From: JBFXAM01 sp050184295
GTDB taxonomy: Bacteria > Planctomycetota > Phycisphaerae > UBA1845 > Fen-1342
DNA: 40,964 nucleotides
Assembly: GCA_050184295.1 (NCBI GenBank)
Contig: JBFXAM010000036.1
Location: 1 to 40,964, forward strand
Reading direction: 5' to 3'
In this document: one piece after another, positions 17,828 through 23,611 of the stretch
Layout of the letters: every line of letters begins with the position of its first letter
How positions within the stretch are numbered: position 1 is the stretch's first letter
Position numbers and translations under genes: made by a program
Notes under the pieces: model-generated
What the model saw: only the letters and a program-made list of their open reading frames with translations
Databases searched by the model: none
Told to the model about the DNA's origin: nothing

Positions 17828-17988
17828 GAGCGCCAGAGGCCGAATGTCGAACATCAAACGCCGAGCGCCGAAAGCCAAACACCAAGCGCTGCGGGTTGAA
17901 CGCTGAAGGCCGAATGCCGACCACCGCAGGCCGAACGCCAGAGGTCGAGTGCGGAGCGCAACGGGTCGAACGCCGACTGCCGCTCGGC
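17828..17988. repeat. Degenerate heptanucleotide tandem array, 23 units
   Basis: The stretch can be read without a single indel as 23 consecutive 7-mers of consensus GAACGCC (for example GAGCGCC, GAATGTC, GAACATC, AAACGCC, GAAGGCC, GAATGCC). Because 7 is coprime to 3, all frames yield heptad-like protein repeats such as 'FGFRRSA FDVRHSA' on the minus strand; these ORFs are spurious. It occupies the gap between two convergent genes (17779-18160). Confidence 0.85.
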
Positions 17989-18056
17989 GAGTATGGGAAC
18001 CACAAGCACAAGACGCGGGCGTTGCAATTGGTCGCCCGCAGGGCGCGCGATCGTAG

Positions 18057-18076
18057 CCGGTGGCTTCAGCCAACGG
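18057..18076. repeat. Short inverted repeat, CCGGTGGCT-TC-AGCCAACGG
   Basis: A 9-bp inverted repeat with one mismatch and a 2-nt loop, in a non-coding stretch between convergent genes. It resembles dispersed 'GTAGCCGGTGGCTTCAGCC' palindromes that I associate with planctomycete genomes; family membership is inference. Confidence 0.5.
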
Positions 18077-18160
18077 CCGGCGGGGCACCCACCTTTGCGT
18101 CTCTCCGCGCGGCGGTCCGATGCCGCGACCGGCACATCGATCGTGCAAGTCGTCGCGCGC

Positions 18161-18967
18161 TCAGCGCCGCCGGCGCAGTGCTATGCCCGCGGCGAGCAGG
18201 AGCGCGAGGGTGGCGGGTTCGGGGATGAAGACGGCTTCGGGCAGTGCGGAGCGCTCGTTGCGCTGGGTGGTGTAGAGCGACGTGTCGCCGAAACCCATCT
18301 GCATGCGCACGGCGCCGATGGAGTATTCGAGCGCTGCCCCGCCAAGCGTGCCGACCTCGAGCCAGACGGCGCCGGGCGCGGAGCGGTCGTACGCGACGTC
18401 GAAGTAGCCGAGCAAGACGTTGCCAGTCGGTCCGTCGGTGTAGCCGTCCTGGTTCGGTGGATTCGCAATTCCGAGCGAATTCCCGATTGTGGCCATGTTC
18501 ACGTCGGTGTATTCGTTCTGGGCGGGGTCGATTGCTGGCGTGGCGATGTAACGCCAGCGGTTGATCGAGGCACTGGCACGCCAGTAGTTGGGGTTCACGA
18601 TGGTCAAATTCGAGAGATGGAGCGGTCCGTCGCCGTCGATGTGGAAATTGACCGCGATCCATGATTCGAACACGCGAGCTCCGAGCGTGTTCGCCCAGAT
18701 ATAGAGCCGCGAGCTCGCGGCAAGTGTCGGATTCTGACGATTCGTCCACTCGGTTGGTGTGGCGAGATCGGGATAGTTGTCCGGCCCCGGATTCGGGATG
18801 GGCGGCAGGGCGCCGGGCGACGCGGCCGACAGATAGAGCGGCAATGTGTACTCGGTCGGTTGGCCGTAGGACCGCACCTCGGCGCAGGCCGCGAGCAGGA
18901 GGGCGACGCTGGCGTGAATGACGCCTATGGCTAAAGGCAGGCGTGCATCAGGCAGGGTGCTGAACAT
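18161..18967 (-). CDS. PEP-CTERM sorting-signal protein
   Basis: 268 residues. An N-terminal hydrophobic segment (LAIGVIHASVALLLAACA) acts as signal peptide or lipoprotein-like leader. The C-terminus reads IPEPATLALLLAAGIALRRRR: the PEP motif, a transmembrane helix and a basic tail that define PEP-CTERM proteins processed by an exosortase. The body is rich in Asn, Thr and aromatic residues, looks beta-rich, and has no recognised domain. It starts 3 nt after the stop of the upstream secreted-protein gene on the same strand, so the two form an operon. Surface or extracellular-matrix placement is inferred from the sorting signal; exosortase is not in this window. Confidence 0.85.
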   Translation of the reverse strand: MFSTLPDARLPLAIGVIHASVALLLAACAEVRSYGQPTEYTLPLYLSAASPGALPPIPNPGPDNYPDLATPTEWTNRQNPTLAASSRLYIWANTLGARVFESWIAVNFHIDGDGPLHLSNLTIVNPNYWRASASINRWRYIATPAIDPAQNEYTDVNMATIGNSLGIANPPNQDGYTDGPTGNVLLGYFDVAYDRSAPGAVWLEVGTLGGAALEYSIGAVRMQMGFGDTSLYTTQRNERSALPEAVFIPEPATLALLLAAGIALRRRR

Positions 18968-18970
18968 CAG

Positions 18971-20848
18971 CTAGTCCTTGAACACGGGGGACGCCGTTCG
19001 ATCCTGATCCATGACCACAGTGATCACCTTGTAATGCGCTCCGGGCGGCGGCGCGACTTCGTCGCCGTCTACGATCCACTTCGAGAACGTGTAGAACTCG
19101 TCATAATCGCGACCGACCATGAGCGTGACCGTGGTGCCGTGGCCGAAACGGCGCGCGTAAGGCGCGGCGCTGGTGACCAATTGATCGGCGTCGCCGTCGA
19201 TGCTCATGGGCATGAGCTTGACCGTAAACGCCGGTGGCGGGTTCGTCGGATCGCGCACGATCGTCAGTGTGCGGATCGGCTTGTCAGGTATTATGTGACT
19301 TCCGACGGCGCTGCTGAAGCAATCGACGGCAAAGCAAGCTGGCGGCGGATTTGGTTGGAGACACGTGGGGCACTCGGCGTCGGCCTGAGATGGTGTCGGG
19401 CAGCGGCCGACGGTTCCGGTGATCCAGACACGCGCGCCGTCGGTCGGATCGAGGGCAATGCCCTCATAATCGCCCCACCGACCCGGTGCTGTCACTCCGG
19501 CTTGCCCGGGTTGAATGAGGCGCACCGGTGCGCCGAGCACGGCGGGCGGATCGGCAGGGCGTCGCCCCGTAACGATCAAGTCGATGAACCCGGTTTGAAC
19601 AACTCGGGTGGTGAATAACGCCATCCCCCCGGAATCTGTGGGCATTACGCAGGGGTAGATGTGATGGACGGGCGAACTGGTGTCGCTGTCGACGGAGACA
19701 TCGAAGACGCGCCCGCTGTCGAAAGTCGCTGTGGCGACTGTCGGTTGCTGGCCGGAGTGCGGCCAGCCATTGAGCGTCAGTGTCGACCACAAAGCTACCC
19801 AGCGAGACCCATAGCCGTCGGCGCGCTGTCCGACGCGTCCGAAGTGAATCGTGTCCCCGCGGCGCACCGCGTTCTGCACGTTGAGATGCGGATGCGCCCC
19901 AGGCACGGCACCGGTCGGACACAACTGACGGCAGCCATCGGCGGCGCCCTCATTGCACGTGCCTGAAGTCAGTTCGGCCCTGGCGAGCGAGGCTATCGTG
20001 GCGTCGGAGTTCATCGTGACTGCGGACAATCGAATTGTTGCGAGACCGCTTGGTTCGTTGCAGCCCCAGCGTTGAATAAAGTAGGTTGTATCGGTGGATG
20101 TTGAGCCGAATCCATGGGCGGGTGCGGGCTGAGACGTTTGAAGACTTATCGTCGGGTCGGCCCCATCGCCATCCCACAACAACTCCAGCTTGTTCCCCGA
20201 CAGCTCAAAGTAGTTGGCCGGCGGGTCGTCCTGCCGTGGCGGCGCCGGCGGACGACGGAGCGCGAGAATGACGTGCCGCGAGTTCGCCGCCTGTGGCAGC
20301 CAGCCCGTCACCCAGATCCAGTGCTCGCTCACAGCGAGTTGCGGCCAGTGAAAGATGCCGGTGAAGGGGCCGCCGGTCAGCCCGACGGGAAAGACGAACT
20401 TATCCCAGGCCCCGTTGACGCCGCTGTCAGCATTTGCGGGCGCGGAATCTTTTGAGATCGCGATAAACAGCTCGCGCGTCTGCACGCCCATCGTGGACAC
20501 GACAAAGCGCCCGGAGAACTGGTCGTAGACGACTTTGGAGTCCTCCGCGCCCTCGGTCGACATGCCGGCCCAGAACTTGTGCGCCGACCAGCTCGTGAGG
20601 TCTTCGGGCGCGAGGCGCGACTTCCAGAGCACCGCTCCGGTCCGCGTGTAACACGCGATGCGGAAATTCGCCGTCTGCACAATCCGGTCCGGGCCGACGC
20701 CGATGTTCGGCTCCAATGGCGCCTGTCGTCCACCCTCCAGCAGCGCGACGTCGGTCGTGCGGCGGATGCCCCAGAAGGGGTCGCCGGCAAACGCACATGG
20801 CGCTGGCGCGAGCATGGTGCTAACGATCAGGAGCCCAGCCGACGCCAA
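18971..20848 (-). CDS. Secreted beta-rich protein with C-terminal InlB-type repeat domain; start uncertain
   Basis: 625 residues from the only in-frame start, TTG 20848. A hydrophobic leader (SAGLLIVSTMLAPAPCAFA^GD) suggests Sec export, but as drawn it lacks basic n-region residues. The body has repeated beta-type stretches such as WPQLAVSEHWIWVTGW and WGDYEGIALDPTDGARVWITG, resembling secreted propeller-like proteins. The last ~70 residues (through FSKWIVDGDEV ... ITVVMDQDRTASPVF) match the divergent InlB B-repeat style. Upstream, ATG 20951 with AAGG 8 nt before it lies one frame off, separated from this frame by a C9 tract; loss of one C would fuse it to a longer leader containing VRRARIPAR. 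Operon partner of the PEP-CTERM gene 3 nt downstream. Confidence 0.75.
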   Translation of the reverse strand: MASAGLLIVSTMLAPAPCAFAGDPFWGIRRTTDVALLEGGRQAPLEPNIGVGPDRIVQTANFRIACYTRTGAVLWKSRLAPEDLTSWSAHKFWAGMSTEGAEDSKVVYDQFSGRFVVSTMGVQTRELFIAISKDSAPANADSGVNGAWDKFVFPVGLTGGPFTGIFHWPQLAVSEHWIWVTGWLPQAANSRHVILALRRPPAPPRQDDPPANYFELSGNKLELLWDGDGADPTISLQTSQPAPAHGFGSTSTDTTYFIQRWGCNEPSGLATIRLSAVTMNSDATIASLARAELTSGTCNEGAADGCRQLCPTGAVPGAHPHLNVQNAVRRGDTIHFGRVGQRADGYGSRWVALWSTLTLNGWPHSGQQPTVATATFDSGRVFDVSVDSDTSSPVHHIYPCVMPTDSGGMALFTTRVVQTGFIDLIVTGRRPADPPAVLGAPVRLIQPGQAGVTAPGRWGDYEGIALDPTDGARVWITGTVGRCPTPSQADAECPTCLQPNPPPACFAVDCFSSAVGSHIIPDKPIRTLTIVRDPTNPPPAFTVKLMPMSIDGDADQLVTSAAPYARRFGHGTTVTLMVGRDYDEFYTFSKWIVDGDEVAPPPGAHYKVITVVMDQDRTASPVFKD

Positions 20849-20910
20849 GCGGCATCGGGCGGGAATCCGCGCCCGCCGAACGCGGGCCGCACATGAGGAC
20901 GCGACGCTGC

Positions 20911-20919
20911 GGGGGGGGG
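20911..20919. repeat. Homopolymer G9 (C9 on the coding strand)
   Basis: Nine consecutive G on the plus strand, the longest homopolymer noticed in the window. It sits between an ATG with a plausible SD (20951) and the open frame of the secreted protein on the minus strand. Confidence 0.95.
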
Positions 20920-21090
20920 AACGAGCGGGAAACTGCGTGATGGACGATCATGACGACGACCTTAAAAAAGCCGCGGTGCGAAAACGCCCCGTCCGCGTCG
21001 GCGGCATTACAACCTCCCTGGCGCTTTGCCACCGACTTGAGCCGCGAAATCAGCGGCGGCGCGACGAACGCGGAGGAAGTGATGTCAGTT

Positions 21091-21121
21091 ATTGTAAGAC
21101 CAGGCCGGGGCGGCAAGTCAA
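21091..21121 (-). promoter_or_regulatory. Candidate promoter of the secreted protein / PEP-CTERM operon
   Basis: On the minus strand, TTGACT (21121-21116), 19-bp spacer, TACAAT (21096-21091): 5/6 and 5/6 matches, with a slightly long spacer. It would give a leader of about 235 nt before TTG 20848, or 130 nt before ATG 20951. Confidence 0.45.
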
Positions 21122-21252
21122 TCGGGTTTTCGTCCGTATTGCGTAGTCCTGCACCGGCGCGGAATCGCCGCGTGCCCGCACCGCGATCAGGCGCGCGGCT
21201 GCGGCCGCGTGAATGGGTCGGCAACGCGGCAAGCGCGGTTGGGGCCGGAGAC

Positions 21253-21606
21253 TGGAGGCGGCGGGAATCGAACCCGCGTCCCGGAACATTTCAGCCTGGG
21301 CCTCTACGTGCGTAGCCGACCGATTTTTTCTGAGCTCGCGGCAGACCAATCGGCGGGTCATCCGCGAGCCGAGCCCGGCTATTTCTTACCGACGCGCCGC
21401 CCGACGGGAACGCATCAGCCAGCCTGCTGAGTGGCGTCGGAACCGGCTAGCAGGCGTTGCCGGCCCGACGGGTTGCCTTATTTAGGCAGCCATGCGCAAC
21501 TGTGAGTTGGCATCTAACATTTGTGCCCGGTGTTTTACGAGGCCGCCGGACAACCTCGGCACGCCACCCAGACCTCAACCTGCCCGGTCGAAACCATTTC
21601 GCCCCC
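21253..21606 (-). ncRNA. ssrA: tmRNA (transfer-messenger RNA)
   Basis: One-piece tmRNA of 354 nt. The 5' end GGGGGCGAAAUGGUUUCGACCGGG and the 3' end with the T-arm GGGUUCGAUUCCC and CGCCUCCA are both present. The acceptor stem pairs perfectly over 7 bp (21606-21600 with 21254-21260) and includes a G3-U pair, the alanine identity element. CCA is not encoded. The tag reading frame is GCC AAC TCA CAG TTG CGC ATG GCT GCC TAA (21511-21482), preceded by UUAGAU, and encodes ANSQLRMAA. tmRNA rescues stalled ribosomes with SmpB and tags the nascent chain for proteolysis. Several open frames cross this gene on both strands and are spurious. Confidence 0.95.
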
Positions 21607-21670
21607 GGATTCTCAGGGTTCGTCGCCGGCGTCGCCGCTCGCGTTTGCGCCGTGACGAAGGTCCAACGTG

Positions 21671-21676
21671 ATTATA
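21671..21676 (-). promoter_or_regulatory. Possible -10 element for ssrA
   Basis: Perfect TATAAT on the minus strand, 65 bases upstream of the mature tmRNA 5' end. No good -35 hexamer is seen at normal spacing. Confidence 0.35.
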
Positions 21677-21834
21677 CGGGGCGGGGCCGGTTGCAGCGAC
21701 TGACTGGAGTGGTTGCGGCGCGGCGGGATCGAGGAGTGGATCGGTCGCGCCGGTGTCGCCGTCGCGCCGATGGGGTGGGGCGTGCGGTGAGATGTGCGCC
21801 GGTCGGTTGTGGAACTGGAGCGCGATTGTCGAAC

Positions 21835-21856
21835 GCGGCGCGCCCGGGCGCGCCGC
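21835..21856 (-). terminator. 22-bp perfect G+C palindrome after the MarR gene
   Basis: Two 11-base arms match perfectly with no spacer; it would fold as a 9-bp stem with a 4-nt loop. It lies about 50 nt downstream of the marR-type stop on the same strand. No T tract follows, so it could be a terminator lacking a tail or a protein-binding site. Confidence 0.4.
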
Positions 21857-21908
21857 TTGGCACGGCGGGGTCTGACCCGTCGGCCTTGGTCGCGACGTGC
21901 GACCGGCG

Positions 21909-22463
21909 TCAGTGTCGAACGGGGCGGCTCGCGGAGCGCGCGAGTTGCCGGCGCGCGGCGCGCGGGGCGTTGCCGTTCGTCATCGGGCGCAGCAGGCTGC
22001 GCAGCAGGGCGGCGAGCGTGCGCGCTTCGGTGGTGCTCAAGCCGGCGGTGCTGCGCTGCGCGTCGGCGAGGCGGACTTCGATGGCCTCGTCGACGAGCTT
22101 GCGGCCGTCGCGCGTGAGGGCGATGAGCAGTCCGCGGCGGTCCCCGGGATGCGGCTCGCGGGCGACAAGGCCGAGCTCTTCGAGACGATCGATGCGGTTG
22201 GTCATGGCGCCCGAGGTGAGCGTGACGAGCTGCATGAGGCGCGTTGGCGAGAGCTTGAACGGCGGTCCGGAGCGGCGCAGTGCGGCGAGCACGTCGAACT
22301 GCCAAAGGCTGAGTCCGAAGCGCTCGAGGGCGCGGTCGGCGCTGTGCTCCAAGAGCTTGGCGAGCATCAGGACGCGGCTGACGATGCCGAGGGCGGCGGG
22401 GTCGAGATCGGGTCTCTCGCGGTTCCACTGTTCGATGAAGCGATCCACGGGGTCGCGCTCCAT
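21909..22463 (-). CDS. MarR-family transcriptional regulator
   Basis: 184 residues from ATG 22463. Central winged helix-turn-helix of MarR type: FGLSLWQFDVLAALRRSG, then LSPTRLMQLVTLTSGAMTNRIDRLEE (recognition helix region) and the wing LVAREPHPGDRRGLLIALT, which contains the conserved D-R. Flanking helices fit dimerisation. GGAGGA lies 11 nt before ATG 22463; a GTG at 22523 is in frame but has no SD and lies right at the predicted transcription start. The C-terminal tail is Arg/Ala-rich. Its own promoter overlaps a perfect palindrome shared with the divergent promoter toward the universal stress protein, so autoregulation and control of that operon are likely. Ligand unknown. Confidence 0.9.
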   Translation of the reverse strand: MERDPVDRFIEQWNRERPDLDPAALGIVSRVLMLAKLLEHSADRALERFGLSLWQFDVLAALRRSGPPFKLSPTRLMQLVTLTSGAMTNRIDRLEELGLVAREPHPGDRRGLLIALTRDGRKLVDEAIEVRLADAQRSTAGLSTTEARTLAALLRSLLRPMTNGNAPRAARRQLARSASRPVRH

Positions 22464-22528
22464 GGCGGTGAAGATCCTCCGGCGGGCGCGTCGGTCCGGC
22501 ATTCGCGGACCCACGGTTCCCACCAGGA

Positions 22529-22557
22529 AGGATAGCGGCTCATCAGCTTCATGTCAA
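22529..22557 (-). promoter_or_regulatory. Promoter of the MarR gene
   Basis: On the minus strand, TTGACA (22557-22552), 17-bp spacer, TATCCT (22534-22529): perfect -35, 4/6 -10. The -35 lies inside the operator palindrome. Confidence 0.65.
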
Positions 22558-22567
22558 GATACTTGAC
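22553..22567. promoter_or_regulatory. Operator palindrome GTCAAGATACTTGAC
   Basis: Perfect inverted repeat GTCAAG / CTTGAC with a 3-nt centre. Its outer TTGAC ends form the -35 cores of both divergent promoters. Size and symmetry fit a MarR dimer site. A related half-site (AGGTATCTTT, 22583-22592) lies over the plus-strand -10. Confidence 0.65.
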
Positions 22568-22591
22568 CACAAGCTTTTCGCGAGGTATCTT
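22563..22591 (+). promoter_or_regulatory. Divergent promoter toward the universal stress protein operon
   Basis: TTGACC (22563-22568), 17-bp spacer, TATCTT (22586-22591): 5/6 and 4/6 matches. It mirrors the MarR promoter around the same palindrome. Confidence 0.55.
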
Positions 22592-22597
22592 TATATT

Positions 22598-22995
22598 GAG
22601 CGATCCGGCCGCAGCGCGGGGTGGGTTGTGCGCCCGACGCCGGCTCGGCCGCGTGGCGGCCCCGCAAACGATGGGTGTGGGTGAATCGGCGTGCCGCATC
22701 TGCGGAGCGCCGCCGCTGTCGGCGGACGGGACCCGGGTCTGAGCGTGGCGGGGGTCGTGCCCGGACCGGTCCGGGGTAGCGCTGGGCCCGGACGCGGCGG
22801 AACTTGGCGGCTACGCTTCCTTTGGGCCGCCGTGCGAGCCGGGGCCCCACGGGCCGGTCCGGGTGTTTGGATTTGGCGGCGGGCGTGAGCGGGGGGACGG
22901 CGCCGCGCGGCCCCAGCGCGGAATGCTTGTCGACGGGGTGCGCACCGCGTGGAGAGCGGGTGGAGTCGCGGGATGTGAGGCACCGGAGGTTCGCC
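22598..22995 (+). other. Long G+C-rich leader before the universal stress protein gene
   Basis: About 400 bases between the predicted transcription start and the ATG at 22996, with no convincing gene. It contains a perfect 16-bp palindrome CCCGGACCGGTCCGGG (22761-22776), and GGTCCGGG recurs at 22856-22863, so alternative pairings are possible. A 23-codon ORF from ATG 22671 (MGVGESACRICGAPPLSADG...) with a CxxC is visible but has no SD. Confidence 0.4.
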
Positions 22996-23526
22996 ATGAT
23001 CAGCCTGAACCGCATTCTGGTTCCGACCGAGTTTTCGGAGCTGGCGACTCACGCGCTGCGGTTTGCGTGCGATCTGGCGCGGACGTACCGCGCCGAGTTG
23101 CACGTGCTGCACATCGTCTCACCGGCCAAGGAGATCCCGATCGCGGGCGACGGCGGCGGCGGGATCGGCGTGGGCGGGATGGTGCCGATGGAGTCGATCC
23201 CGGAGGTCGTGGCGCGAAAGTCCAAGGAGTTGCAGGCGCATGTCGCGGAGTTTGCCGGCAACCTGCCGGTCGAGCCGATCGCGTTGGTGCGCACCGGGGT
23301 TCCCTGGCTGGAGATCGTGCGGTACGCCGACGAGGCGTCGATCGACCTGATCGTGATTGGATCGCACGCGCGCGGCGTGATGAAACGCATCTTTCTGGGA
23401 TCGACCAGCAAGGCGGTGCTCGAGCACGTGGCCAGGCCGGTGTTGATGGTTCCGATCGCAGCGGTGAAGAGCGAGGCCGGCGCGGCAGATGCGGGCGCAT
23501 CGGCGTCGGTGCAAGCGCAGTCGTAG
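22996..23526 (+). CDS. Universal stress protein (UspA family)
   Basis: 176 residues, one Usp domain. It opens with LNRILVPTEFSELATHALRFA, the usual first strand and helix with the conserved D/E-FS pattern. The nucleotide-binding segment reads GSHARGVMKRIFLGSTS near residues 123-139. In the canonical G-2x-G-9x-G-S/T motif the second Gly is Ala here, so ATP binding is plausible but not assured. Two glycine-rich loops (GDGGGGIGVGG) and an Ala/Ser-rich tail are added. GGAGG (22985-22989) lies 6 nt before ATG 22996. It is the first gene after the operator shared with marR and probably leads the stress operon that continues with the KamA-like enzyme. Confidence 0.9.
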   Translation: MISLNRILVPTEFSELATHALRFACDLARTYRAELHVLHIVSPAKEIPIAGDGGGGIGVGGMVPMESIPEVVARKSKELQAHVAEFAGNLPVEPIALVRTGVPWLEIVRYADEASIDLIVIGSHARGVMKRIFLGSTSKAVLEHVARPVLMVPIAAVKSEAGAADAGASASVQAQS

Positions 23527-23611
23527 GCGCGACCGTTCGCGGCGCGTCCACGGAGGCAGATCAGAGAAGCACACGAAACGAGCGAGCGTGCTCTGCATGG
23601 GAGGATCGAGC

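Larger units (their letters stand above)
20849..21252. other. Gap upstream of the secreted-protein gene
   Basis: About 400 bases without an assigned gene. It holds a candidate minus-strand promoter, a C9 tract and, on the minus strand, GGGAGG 5 nt before ATG 21007. That ATG is in the frame of the secreted protein but meets TGA at 20950 after 19 codons. A 6-bp hairpin with 4-nt loop at 21194-21209 lies downstream of tmRNA without a T tract. Confidence 0.5.
21607..21908. other. Gap between marR-type gene and ssrA
   Basis: About 300 bases. It holds a perfect minus-strand TATAAT (21676-21671) without a convincing -35, and a 22-bp G+C-only palindrome at 21835-21856. If the TATAAT is the ssrA promoter, the precursor has a 5' leader of nearly 60 nt to be trimmed. 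Confidence 0.5.

Noticed and set aside
17709..18228. Several 100-180-residue frames with heptad-like repeats such as 'FGFRRSAFDVRHSA'
   Set aside because: The heptads come from the 7-bp tandem array read in different frames; no SD and no conserved domain.
21005..21007. Minus-strand ATG with a perfect SD (GGGAGG, 5-nt gap) in frame with the secreted protein
   Set aside because: An in-frame TGA at 20950 stops it after 19 codons, so it cannot be the plain start; it could only be a short leader peptide.
20940..21146. Possible 68-residue plus-strand protein starting MDDHDDDLKKAAV
   Set aside because: No SD, poor third-position G+C, and it lies opposite the candidate promoter of the secreted-protein operon.
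21089..21485. Open frames on both strands over 21089-21485
   Set aside because: They cross the tmRNA gene and its tRNA-like 3' part.
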